DNA of 64,000 bases from Parus major (Eukaryota; Chordata; Aves; Passeriformes; Paridae): NCBI RefSeq assembly GCF_001522545.3, contig NC_031768.1, forward strand, positions 99,670,214 through 99,734,213, read 5' to 3'. The notes under the pieces were generated by a model. That model saw nothing but the letters and a program-made list of their open reading frames with translations. It was not told the origin of the DNA and made no database searches. Below are positions 48,441 through 60,500 of this stretch, one piece after another. Every line of letters starts with the position of its first letter. Positions within the stretch are counted from its first letter, which is position 1. A program made the position numbers and the translations under genes.

Positions 48441-48841
48441 TGTCACACTATATTAGGAACGGCGAAGCCATACGACAGTGACTCCCTTAGCTGCATTGTC
48501 CAGGAGAGCAACGTTTATTATTTATAATCTTCTTTTATACACATGTTCCAGAATGTCTGAGAGGTAAAACTCTCATTGGCCATTAAAGCCACACATCACC
48601 ATCATTGGTTAAGTGGAACACCACCCCTTGACTGTTTCCTAAAAAACACCTGCAAAGATTGTTGTCCTTTACCAAGGACTGTTTGGGTTTTTCCTGATGC
48701 TTTCTCAGGCCAGTGAGAAGCCTGTGTGACTCAATTTGACACAGGCTCTGTTCCCTGCCTGCCTTTTGCATTTAGCATCCACAAGCCACTCCTGGGTTTT
48801 ACTGTCCCTATCTGATGTGAAAGTGGGATACACTCCCTACA
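48441..48841 (-). mobile_element. Solo LTR, family C, copy 2
   Basis: This is the better-preserved copy of the LTR at 7595-8034, in the same orientation, beginning TGTCACACTA on the plus strand and ending CTCCCTACA. On the minus strand TATAAAAG (near 48533) and AATAAA (near 48513) are textbook. CTTTC upstream (48421 region) and CTTTA after 48841 hint at a 5-bp duplication with one change if the LTR starts at TGAGCAG a little to the left, but this is uncertain. It begins 38 bases after the CR1 at 48051. Confidence 0.82.
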
Positions 48842-49678
48842 CTTTACAGGTAAAACCTTTTATGAAGGTTACAGAGGCATGTGGTTGAGACAGACACTAA
48901 AATCCTTCTCAGAAATTTCCAAATCTGCAATGATAGCAGAACAACCTCAATTTAAGTATACAAGCAGTCTTTGTTATGATATGTCATAAGAATATATGGT
49001 ATCTATATGAGGCATAGGGAGCTTCCTTCTGTTCACAGGAATATTCTCCACTAGAATATTCCTCCTTTAGCAGCTGTAGTCTTCCTGACCGCTTCAGCTG
49101 TTCCTAAATAAAGAGAACCCAAGTGTCCAAATAATGGCCATGGAATATGTAACTGTTTACCAATTTTTCAGACTTTTTCTCTTACTGTCAATTTATAGGA
49201 CTCATCATGTGTTCATCTATTCCATCAAATACCAGGTACATAGTTCTATGGCTAAGTTAATTTGTTTGAATTCCTTAATATCTGGATTTTTCCATGTGTT
49301 CTTTGTATTTTCATCACCAGCCTGTAATGAAGGTGTGAATGTGGCAAATCAGCACAGCAAAATTTAATGATAAAACAGTAAAATCTAAACCCTGGGTCAG
49401 GAAACAGATGTAGTAATAAATACACAGGTTCATCAATTTCAAGAACATGTTTCAGTGATTAGTGCAGTATTTGGCTGTACTGGTTTTTTATGGAAGATTT
49501 GTATTACATCTGACTTTGCAGCTATTGGCATGAACAATTAAAAAACATTAAAAAGCTCATTGCATTTGTGTAGGATATCCCTTACAGTTCAGTAGCATTG
49601 GTTGCAAAAGGGACTGAAAAGCCCAAGTGCATTGGAAAGGTCATTCTTCATTTTGCATTGGTTTCCCAATTGGCACAC
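48842..49678. other. Unique DNA, no gene seen
   Basis: Nothing recognised. Confidence 0.45.
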
Positions 49679-50221
49679 TGTGGAGACAGGTGAGCCTGCC
49701 AAGGCTTGCCTTTGGAGGAATGTAGCTTGGGGGAGCTGTGATAAGCTTGTCTCAACCCTCACTTAGAGGAGATACCTCCTGGATAAAGCCACCCTCTCTT
49801 CTCTGGTGAGCTATCCCATCTTGCTTTGGTGACTATGCTGATCCTTTGTAACCCATTGGTTTTCCCCCCTGGTACCACCCTGGATTTCCCCCATAAAAAC
49901 CCCAGCTCCTGCCCAGTTCAGGGGGGAGCTGCTGTCCCTGGCTACCCTTCACAGAGCTGCTGGACAATAAAGGCTGTCTCTGTGGAATCTCCACACAACA
50001 CTCCTGTCTCTCTGTCTCTGAGTCAGCCCAGGATAACCTCACAAGCTGAGCTGAAATCACTGAGCTGAAATCACTTGCAGCCACAGACTGCTCCTTGCTG
50101 AGGTTACCCAGTGGCCAGGGATTGCCAGAAACCCCCGAAAAATTCTCTCTTGTTGGATTGCTCTCTCTGGGAAGGTCATGGCTTCCCAGGACAGACCAAT
50201 GGACCCAGCCTGGCTACCACA
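49679..50221 (+). mobile_element. Solo LTR with perfect 6-bp target-site duplication
   Basis: This 543-bp plus-strand LTR begins TGTGGAGACAGG and ends GGCTACCACA, so the ends are inverted repeats (TGTGG/CCACA). GCACAC flanks it exactly at 49673-49678 and 50222-50227; a 6-bp duplication fits ERVK-like (class II) elements. CATAAAAAC near 49892 serves as TATA region and AATAAA lies at 49966-49971, followed by GGCTGTCTCTGTGG. An exact 14-bp tandem duplication (50047-50060, 50061-50074) lies in U5. GC is well above the flanks. No proviral genes remain. Confidence 0.9.
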
Positions 50222-50227
50222 GCACAC

Positions 50228-50434
50228 AACACAGCTGACCTAAAAAAAATTACAAACATCTGTCTCTGAAGCAAGTTGCTTGGTGTTCTTATGTCCATGA
50301 AATAAACATGCACTTCTAGGGCACAACAGACATTGTACTAATGTCTTAATGTCTTAAGACATTGTCTATGAATGATTCCATTACTCCACTGTTTGTTAAG
50401 GCAGCATTAAGGCCATTAGTTCAGATATTGATAT
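50228..50434. other. Short spacer between two LTRs
   Basis: Unique AT-rich sequence. GTCTTAA words repeat at 50345-50360. Confidence 0.5.
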
Positions 50435-51196
50435 TGTAGAAGCCTAAAGGAGATGGGGATAATGTGGATGTCTGAAACACAGATAGCCAGATAGCTGTGG
50501 AGCCAACCATGGATTGCTGATAATAACAGCCAAGGACTGCTGATAACAGCCAACACTGTGAGAAAGGATGTGCCCGGATCAGGAGCCATACGGAGGCAGG
50601 GCAGCAATTTTCTGGGACAGACATTCTTATTCTTGCTCCTGGAGATAAGCACAACACAGCCCAGCTCAGGAGTGAGGCCAAGAGGTGTGCACGGACTGTA
50701 GAGGGTGAACAAGACCACCAAAGACCCTGAAGCCTCCAACTGCTTTACAGAAAGGTCTGGAAGGATGGACTGTGTTTGAGAAGTAATCTACATTGAAAGT
50801 GAGAACCTTATCTCCAGGGTGGGAAGAATTTAGCTATAAAAAGGTATCCCACCAAATCCAGTGTACTTGCCCTGAGCATGCACCCCAGGACCCGGGATAT
50901 CCCAGCTGGATCAACACAGGAGCCAGAACTAGTGCTCTTTCCCTCTCTTTCTTTGTCTGTTTCTTCCTCTCTTCCCTCTTTAGTTCATCTCTCTTTCTCC
51001 CCGCCCAACCCACTACCCAAAACTCACTGTCATGTGTTTATATGGGTGGTCAGTGACTAACATTCCTATTTCCATGCTAAGTGTGTAATTTACTGGTAAA
51101 ACTTTGTAAGTTTTTGAGGGCACTCTGGCTTTTGTTGTTCCTTTTGACCACAAGCAGCCACAAATCTCAAGTGCTCCCATTATTAGGGGTGGGACA
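50435..51196 (+). mobile_element. Solo LTR, unclassified, with pyrimidine-rich R/U5
   Basis: This plus-strand block runs from TGTAGAAGCCTAAAGGAG to GGGGTGGGACA. TATAAAAAGG lies at 50835. It is followed by GAGCATGCACCCCAGGACCC near 50875, a long pyrimidine tract (50937-51003), and the AGTGTGTAATTTACTGGTAA block near 51080, an order I recognise from a songbird ERV LTR. U3 carries a near-tandem repeat of GCTGATAACAGCCAA words (50515-50555). A standard AATAAA is not obvious, and no target-site duplication was found, so the edges are provisional. Confidence 0.58.
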
Positions 51197-54100
51197 TTGC
51201 AGATGTCTACTCGGTCCATTGATCTTGGCATCTGTGTATGTCAGGCTGATAAAGAGCTGACTGTCTTTAACAGAGAGGCTCCTTAAAGGTTTCGACTTGG
51301 CAAACCTTATCTGCTCCTGTGAAAAGCTAATCAGCACACCCTCTTAACAATAGGATGGAAATATTGATTATATTTCTTTGCTTACTTTTAAATTCTTCAT
51401 ATTTATTTCCTTATATTTTAATTGAAAATTATCTGAAATCCCAAATTTAATTTAAGAAGGAAAACACATATTTTATATAGCCATCTTCCTGCTGTTGTGT
51501 GCCTGCTAATTTCTATTTATTCACACTGGCTTTTTCACCTATCTGTAAACTTCATATAACTCTCTCTCTCTTTGGTTTCAAATACCTTACTTAATGTTTT
51601 CTTCTTTCTGTATTTTTGCTCTTTTGGGGAAGATTGGGCCCTTAAGTACATCAGTTTGATGGGCAGGATTATAAACCTGGAGGAAACAGGAATATTGGAT
51701 ACCAATCTGTGGCAGTATATGATTTCTTGACTTTCCAGACAAGAAATTTTGCAAAGACAATTACAATACACACTGATAATCAGTTTCTAAAATCAAAACA
51801 TGAGAACAAAGACAACACTGAATTTTAGTTTAAAGGTCTTGGGTCTTTTATTAATTTCTATGTTCCTTTCTTATAGAGCAGAGTGAGAAGAGAGAAGAGG
51901 AAGGAAAAAAAAGAGAAGGTGAAAAAGAGGAAGTAAGGGCAGGGTGAGAGGGTTTGTTTCCAGACAGAAAGAGATTCCAGTCAGTGGGATCTTTTCTCCT
52001 AAATTCATGTAGCTCTCTGATGATAATGAGACAGTTAGCAATGCTATGCCTCAATAACCCAGGTTGGAAACAAACATGCCAAACTTAGTTTTCAAATCCC
52101 TGAATTGATTAAGGCATGCAACTTTTTGGTTGTTTTTTATTTTTTTCTTAAAATCTAAAAATAGCAAGAGTTATGCATTTAATTCCACAAATGCAGTCTT
52201 TAGAGTGTACCTTAGGAAATGCATGTTTTGTATAATATATTTGCTAGAAAGCTGTCATTGCAATGATGAATTTGTTTTAGTTTTTATCACTGCAGAATAT
52301 AGCTGATTTGTGCATCTGTGCCCAAAGTTCAAAGGCACAATAGCACCTCACACACTGGTTATATTAAACACAATAATATCCTGACACACTGCACTCAACA
52401 AAATGAGAAGTAATTAACCTTGCAGTGATACTTGGAAAAATACAATACTTCTTGGTCTAACATTTGATAATATAAAAACATCTCTGATTCTGTTTTTAGA
52501 GGGCTGTTAATGCTGAATTACTTGTTTATATAATGATTTGCACACTTAGGCTTGCTATCAGCCATGTATTTTAGAGTAAAATCCACCATCAGAAAAACCC
52601 TAAAAGGTTTGTAATTGTACCAATCTGAAAGCATATGAACTGAGACACAGAAAGGTTATGACATGCCCAAGATTATGCTAGTCAGTCTGAAGAGCAGGAG
52701 CAGAACTCAACTGGTAACACAGTCAGCCCTGTCTCTCATTTTCTTCCCTGCTGTGTCCCAGCTGTCCAAATATTTTAGCTAAATTGGCTCCTGGAAGAAA
52801 CCCAGGGAGCTCAAACTGAATATAAGTTCTGGTGGATATAGGGAAGGCAACAAGTGTGAGGAGGAAGCTGAAATTATGGCTTTATTTTCAGCAGAGGACA
52901 GTCACCTGCTGAATCTTGAGAAAATGTCTTTATTTTTCTTTGCTTCTTTAGAAAGCAAAGCAAAACATCCAGAGGAATACTCTTCTCAGCTCTCAGTGGA
53001 GTGATGGAGCTTTGTTTGCTGCTTTTTTGATAAGTCCATGGCTGGAGAGTCACCAAAAATGTCCCTAAATTAAGCAAGAAAGGCAAAATCCCTCTGCCTT
53101 GTGTTACACTCCCTCTTCTCAGAAGGCAGAGCTCTTTAGTCATGCTGGCAGTAAGGCCTGGGAAAATGGATGTTCCACTGCAACATCACAGGAAAGCTGT
53201 TATCATCATCTCCAGGAACAGCCACAGATCCCAGCACTCCTGCTTCTGGTAGCTGCCCTGGGAGACACTGGGTCTGGAAAGTTCTCTCTTTGGTGGGCAC
53301 AGTTGGTCTTCGCTCGTCTCTTGGTCTACCTTCCCACTGCCTTCTATCTTTGATGGAAAGAAACTGAGCTTGTTTCTCCCAGTTTTGTCTGGGATCTCTG
53401 CAGCTGGAGACTTGCCCAAGTTATTGTCCACCAGACCAGATTCTGAGCATTTTATTCTTCAAAAAATAACCTTACCTATGCTTACCGCTGTCACCGGGAA
53501 TTTTGCAGTGAGCTTCACATGGACCAACATATGATTTCCAGCCCAAAAGAGACATGAGGCAGGAGTGCTCTTTAATGGAAACACCCAGCAGTCTTGCTTC
53601 CAGAGGTCACTAATCCATCCTTGCAGGAGTCCGCAGTTTGTCTCCAACTAAAATAAAAACTGTGGAAAAAAAGGAGGATGGGGTGTAGTCCTCTGGCAGG
53701 ATCACAGATTAGTGATAAGTGTCTAAGGACACACTTCGATATATCCAAGTGTTCCCATCTGCTGCAGTTTAGGAGTAAAAATAGTGAATAATCTAAGGGA
53801 AAAAATGCAGAGAAAAATCTATAGAGTGAATTTATCAGGTGAAAAATTTATGACTTAAGATGTGGGAATGAATTTTGAACAGTGGAGAGTAACTTTTCAT
53901 GCCTTTTTCTGTATCTATGAGACCACCTGCTTGCATGTTATGATTTGCTGTTGAAAGGATAAGATTAAATTAGTAGTCCTTGCTAATGGTGAGTAAGAAA
54001 ATGATTCTTAGGCCTGAAATCAGACTTCATTTGATAATTTGATAATTTAGATAATTTAATAAAATTCTGAATGCTGAAAATGGCAAAAAAGGAGTATTGT

Positions 54101-55715
54101 ACTGGCAGTAAATTAGTCTTCTCCAAAGCTAATAGGTTGTAATGAAAATGAAATAGTACAAACTGCCATGGTAGGGTTAAAATAGCATTAATAAATATTA
54201 AATAGAATAAGTAGAGATATTATAGTTTGGCTACAACCGTACTATAAATAGAGAAAGCAAAGAAGTCAAAATGCTGATAATATATCAGAACTCTATAAAT
54301 TGTTCTACTCAATAGATAGATTGATTTGCTAAATATAATACTATTATTACATCATCCCTGCTTCATCTTTGATATCTCTTCCTCCCTCTTGGAAATGAAT
54401 TGCTATCTTGGGTTAAGATTTTTAGCGTCACTGACAAATGAAAATTGCCATTGCAAAGACTGAGGAGGTCTAGTAACAGGTTTCTTAAGGAAAGTTTTCC
54501 TTTTCTTCATGCAAAAAATTAATTCACAACCATTTTTTGGGAAGGACCCTGAGTTTTTCATACAACTTTGATGACTAGAAAATTATTGTTTTAAAGCTCC
54601 TGTCATGCTGGAAAATAGTTATGCATGAGGTAAGCAATGATCTGTGGGCTGGAGATAAAGAGTGGTGGTATGCAGGGAATGACAATGTTAAGGAGCTGCA
54701 CTGTCCTGTCAAACAGAGTCCTTCAACTGCATTATTCTTGAAGTCATGTTTGGGTATGCACTGGTTGCATGGTTATTATATGGGTTTGACATCCACACAA
54801 GGTCTGTATTGGTGCTCTTTGAGTACTACAGAAAACAAACCAGAATGTAATACACTGTGGATAGTAGAATTAAACCTTCAGAGAGAAGGAGAAGGAGGTT
54901 CATCATCATTTCTGTTCATTTAACTGGCAGCTGAAAGAAAACAGATCAAAGGCTCTAAGAAGTTGTAACTATGTGAGGGAATGTAGATGCAGCTGGAAAT
55001 TCAGGAGGAAGGTTTCTTGTTTTTCCCATCTTTGTGGGTCAGGAGGTTATTGTTGGTTGGTTTTGTTGATTTGGTTTTGTTTGTTTTCTATTTATCAACT
55101 GGAAAAAATTCCAGCTTTTTTTTTTTCTCATTCCAAGGCAGAGTGAGTGACTTAATCTGACTGAATTCCATTTTCCACTTAGCAAAAAAACCCAACCATT
55201 GAGGTTACAGTCTTTCTCAAAACAAATTAATTTACTGTTGATTTATTACACTTCCACTGAAACTTTAAAAGGTAAGTAAGTCCTACATCTTGTGTAAATT
55301 TAATTGGCAAATCAAACCAGGCTGTACAGTTTGTAACATTAAGTTATATTCTGAATTAACATTCCCTTGCATAATTGGACATTTGTATATTTGACATTTT
55401 TAAGGCTGCATTTTCATAGAAGTCTACACTTTTTTGGCATCTGAGTGGGAGGTGAGGTTTCACAAGGGACCTGGAATATACTCACTGAAATGAACTCAGT
55501 AAAGCATTGAAATCACATGTTTTATTTGGGGGTGGTGAGGCAATTGTAACAATAGAGACAACAGAGGAAATATGTGTGGTTTTCTAGTGCAGAATCTTAT
55601 TAATAATAGCAAATAATATATTATTATACTGCTTTGTACCTGTATAAAAATAGATGTGCCTAGTTTTTCAGACACACAGGTCTTGAAATACCAAGCAAAC
55701 CTTCTCAATATGAAT

Positions 55716-55769
55716 GAAGTATAGGAAATTAATCTTAGATATGAAATATAGGAAATTAATCTTAGATAT
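55716..55769. repeat. 27-bp tandem duplication, one mismatch
   Basis: Units at 55716-55742 and 55743-55769 differ only at the fourth to fifth base (GAAGT against GAAAT). Confidence 0.93.
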
Positions 55770-57232
55770 TTGGGTAAATATAGTATTTTAAAATATTTGC
55801 AGAAAGTTTTATCAAGTATTGAAGCTAAAGGATGAATCATTAGCTAAGAATAGACCTTGTGTATTATGACCAAATGTGCAATTAATAAAGTTCACTCCTC
55901 CTTTGCCATAAGGTTCAAAGTACTTTAAGATTCTAGCACCATGACCTGATGATAACAGTAATTTGGTAGAACTGGTCATAGTGACCATTTAGTAGCAATG
56001 TAAGCAGTGACAAACAATTTATAAAGAGTGTAATGATTTCAGAACTGTCAGCCTGAGTGAGCTGAGGGAGGAGGCGATGAGCTGTCATTCACCTGCTCAG
56101 GGTTTGCTATTGGCACATCATTATGTTCTGCCAGTCACCTAACCCTCATGCCACTGTTCTGCTCACTAAATTATTGAGGTAAGAAGGTTTGCAACTAGTG
56201 TAAGATGAGGACTTTTAATGCCAAAGGGATGATGTGTCTCATGTGGTAGTATGGGTATTTTTACTTAACAGCAAGCTTTTTTATTAAAACCTTGTGCAAG
56301 AACTAATCCATTTACTCAAATGCTTTCAAAGTAAGAAGAAATAAAGGCCATAAATGAATCAAATTTCCATGTGGCTAACAGAGGTGTTTTATTTTCCGTG
56401 TTCTGCTCTTCATAAAGCTTGCTAATCCAGATATTGTAATTTATTTGTCTCCTGTTCCTGATAAATTGTTTATGACTCAAATTTCAGAAGGACTGTGCAA
56501 ACCTATTGACTTGGGAAGCTGCATGCACCCAGCTCTCCTGAGCCTCCCCCATACCTAACTGTGTCTCTAAAATGAAGGTAATAATTCCTAACTTTCCAGA
56601 GGCTGACATAATGAATAAGCTATTCATATTAGATGCAGATATGAGAATGTGTAAAACTGCCTAGATACCAGAATTTGCTAAGGGAAGGAATAAAAAATCT
56701 TCAGTCTGGTATCTCTTTAAATGCACCTTCTTGGTTTAGTAGATAAGGCACTGTACAAAGTATTTCAGAGATACAGTAGAATAATTGAGGTGCAGAAGTT
56801 AAGTGCTTTGGTTTTGATATGCAGAAAGGGCTCCAAACAGTGGTAGTGATGTTTTCACTTGTCTGTTTTACTCTCTGTGCACACTGTCAAAAGCTGAAGA
56901 TCATTATTTTCCTATGACAGAGAATTGAATAAAGCTGAGTCAAATACAGCTTCTATACAGAATATTCTTCATGGTCTTTACTGTGTCTCTGGCTCCTAGT
57001 CCATGCTGTGCTTGCAGAAGTGTTTCTCACACTATTTCACATGCAGATGAATAATTTTCATCTATTTCTCTAATGCATTGCTCAAAACATTCTCCAAGCA
57101 CTGTCCAGAACTAGCACTGTCTATAGTAACACTCAGCCCCCAAAGATGAACAGATTAAAACTGAAAACTATAAATGAATTCAGTGATGTAGCACAGTGCT
57201 ATTAAGCACTTATTGCATTTTCTAGTTTATTT

Positions 57233-57308
57233 ATTACTATTGCCATTATTATTATTAAGTATTATTAATAATAAATGTATCATTAATAATAATTTATTAT
57301 TTTAATTT
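57233..57308. repeat. TTA/TAA-rich simple repeat
   Basis: An imperfect run of ATT and AAT triplets, followed by a T-rich stretch. Confidence 0.85.
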
Positions 57309-57430
57309 TTTTTTTGGTGGGTATTAATTCATTACAGAAAACTGAATCACTCACCCTAAATGGTGCTGGAGACTTCTGTGAAGAGCCTGTTTTGTTTGAA
57401 TAGAGCTAAATCAAGGAACAAGATACACAG

Positions 57431-57575
57431 AGAATCAAAGAATTGCAGCAGAGTTTGGGTTTGAAAGGACCTTAAAAATCCTTTTGTTCTAACACCTTTC
57501 CCTCAGCAAGGACACCTTCTACTAGACTGAGTTGCTCAGAGCTACATCCAGCCTGGCCTGGACATGTACCTAAGT
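57431..57575 (-). mobile_element. CR1 LINE fragment, short
   Basis: On the plus strand, AGAATCAAAGAATTGCAGC, GGGTTTGAAAGGACCTTAAA, AGCAAGGACACCTTCTACTA and GAGCTACATCCAGCCTGGCC follow the complement of the CR1 3' end. It is heavily substituted. Confidence 0.85.
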
Positions 57576-60500
57576 TTTCACTGTCCTAAATTCACACTGG
57601 ATTTAGACTTCCATATGGATTTTTTTTTCCATGTGAACAGGCATGTTGGGTTGTTGATAAGTTTTTGAACATAACAGACCAAATTTTTGTCTCCTTTCAA
57701 ACAACCCAACTACTTTCTGTAGGAAAGAGCAGACTAGTTACAGAGCTCAGTAACTACATAACTCCTGAATTTCAGTTCCCTGTCTTGTAAGTCAGCAAAC
57801 TTACCTCGACCCTGTTGTTTGAAAAAGTTACTTCATATATTTCTTTACTTATATGGTGGTGATGATATATAAGTAAGCCCAAGTCTCTGTGTTTCCTTGG
57901 TCTGATTTTGATAAGATGAGCAGTTCTGGCAAGTTTTGTCATGAACAAGAGAATGAGGAGCTCACAAAGGTGTCATCCCCTGCCTTTTGGGTTTGCCTCT
58001 GTGATTTATCCCTTCCTGAGATCCATGGGATACAACTGCAGATATTGCTGATGCTGCACTGTCTTAGGGACCTGATCACATCACATCACCCAGGAACAGA
58101 CTCTGTGACCACATCTTCGAACATTTTCTTACTGAAAATCAATCAGCTGTTTCCTAAGCTTCACACCATAAACTCTATTACAGCTGGAATCATGGATGAC
58201 TTCACATTACACAGACAATTAAATATTTTATCCCAAGGCAAACCTTCGTGTTGTCTTTCTTCTACAATTCAAGGTGGTTTTGTGACCTTTACAGCTCTTG
58301 ATAGACACCCAGCCCTGTTACTGCAGCTGAGATAATCTGGAAGAAATCTCAGCTCTCTGTCGCTGTTTGCATGTGCCATTCTGAGGAATGTCTCTGGAAT
58401 CTGCTTCCTTTGGCAGTTTATCAGAACACAAGTCTAGTGACATTCAGATTAAAAAAAATAATTAAAAATCAAGTGCTAAATATTAAAAAGAGAGCATATA
58501 TATCTGCTTTTTCTTCAGATGTTTTCCTGCTCAGTTCTTGACTGTTAGAGAAAAGGCCAGAGCTGACATTCATGTGAATACAAAGGGCCTCCTCCTTTTG
58601 GATTATTTCTTTTGCAGGTCTTTTCAAATCTTACCTGTTTCAACAGGACAAGATACCACAAACTATTCTAGCTTATCTACACAAGCTAATGTTAATTGAC
58701 TTGTTTTTCCAGAAGCTTTTTATTATTTTTTTTCAGTGGCTGAACGTATTTATTCTCCTGTTTCCCCACATTAATGTGTATATTTTTATATATTGTATTA
58801 TTAGTGCAAGTCAGAATGTCTGTCTTAAAAAGCACTAGAAAGCACGTGCTTCTGCTTTCCCCGGGATTGAATAAGTGAAGACTGCATGTCAGTAACTAAT
58901 GAACGATCAAGTTACTTCATTACTTTTAATGTTTAATTACTACTTTATTTTCTAATTACTATTACTATTTTTATTATTCTAATTACTATTTTATTTGTAT
59001 TTTTTTTTACTCTGACTTTATAGCATGTATTTCAAGAACTTCAGTAGTCAAAAAGGTGTAAACATCAAAGAAAAAAAAAAAAGAGACTAACAGCAAAGTT
59101 TATAGTAAATATTTGTAACATAGGCACTTTGGAAGACATACATCAAGAGGAGAAAATACCATGTAAATCTTGGGACCCAAATGAGCTCTAATTCAAGCTG
59201 TTAAGCTGTCAACTGCTTTCTGGCCTTAAGTTTGTATGCATGAAATATTTTAAGGCTATTGGAAAAGGTCACAGTCCTTAAAATAGGAAACACAAACCAA
59301 ACATCAGATTTATCTCCTTAGAAAAGTAAAAGGATGATAAAGGAGGGTTTCTTCTGTCCTTGGATACTCTAAGGATACAGCACATTTAGAGTAATCAGAT
59401 CCTGAAGATTTTTATACAGTCAGATCACCTCTTGCCTTTGACAATGGCCCCTGAAAAGCTACTTCAGCTTCCTCTGAGTCAGTGGAAAACCTTCTAGTGA
59501 TTTCAAGAGAATTGGATGAGCTTTTAAATGCAGTTATCCAGCTGCACAATTAACAGCCAGAAAAGCACATTCTATAAATTATTTCGCTATTTAGGGATAC
59601 ATTTAGCATGTCCTAGCAATATCAATTAACCAGGAGAAGAATGACTCATCCAAGCCTTCTCCAAATCCATTAAGTCAATATCTGACTCACTTTTTGTGGT
59701 ATGAGAAATGGTCTCTTCGCTAAATTCACTCTCGATTTTTATCAGATCATCTCAACTGTATTAAACTGAGCTGCAATCAAGGCAAAAATATTGTGGCTAG
59801 CAAGTGCCAAGTTGCAGTAGAAAAATAACAGGGGTTTGTCTGCCATGCTGATAGTTTTTGCCATTTGGCTGAAGATGCCTTGGCCTTAAGTGGTGTGGGA
59901 GCTTTAAAAGTCTTTTCTTGCCAAAATTATTTTAATATGTATATGAAGAATCAACTACTCTTGTGGAAGCAATCTTCACAGATCTGAAAACTGACACAAT
60001 TTTTCTTTTTTGTTGGTTTTTATTTTCCTCTAAAGAAACCTGTTAACTAAAGAAACCCTTTCAGGCATTATTTTTTAGTAATATCCTTCCTGGTTTCCTT
60101 TGAATAAATTCTAATGGGTGTACTTTTTCTCGCACTCTGGAGTCCAAATGCCTACAATTCTTTTATCCACTCCAATTCCACTTCGTGCTCTGAGATCCTA
60201 TCAATGCAAAATAAAGGAGTATTAATAAAAAATTACATATCTGATAGCCTTTGCTCTTTTTTATTGTCCCTAGTTTGTCTTTTCCCAAGCAGCCTGAGAC
60301 TGCTGATGATGAATTGCAACCATAAATCCTTAGCTTCTCTCCTAGAAAGCAGACAGCTGACGCCCTGTACTCAAGTACCATATTCTTTCAGCCAAACACA
60401 ATTTTGTTTTTATTTCCATTATCTTTCCTTTTATTTTTTTTTGCAGAGCTCTTCTTTTGTTTTCCAAAATCATCTGGAATTACAATCCCAATCCCAAAAA

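Larger units (their letters stand above)
51197..57430. other. Unique AT-rich DNA with small duplications
   Basis: It contains GATAATTT repeats at 54033-54058 and a 27-bp tandem pair at 55716-55769. A repeat-free patch near 56040-56240 (TGTCA and CACCTG words) might be conserved. TTA-rich simple sequence lies at 57233-57308. Open frames at 52874-53650 are short, on both strands, and unrecognised. Confidence 0.4.

Noticed and set aside
57889..58335. 148-codon plus-strand open frame
   Set aside because: At this AT content a longest stop-free run of around 130 codons is expected by chance in six frames of 64 kb. The peptide has no domain I recognise, and no splice or promoter context supports it.
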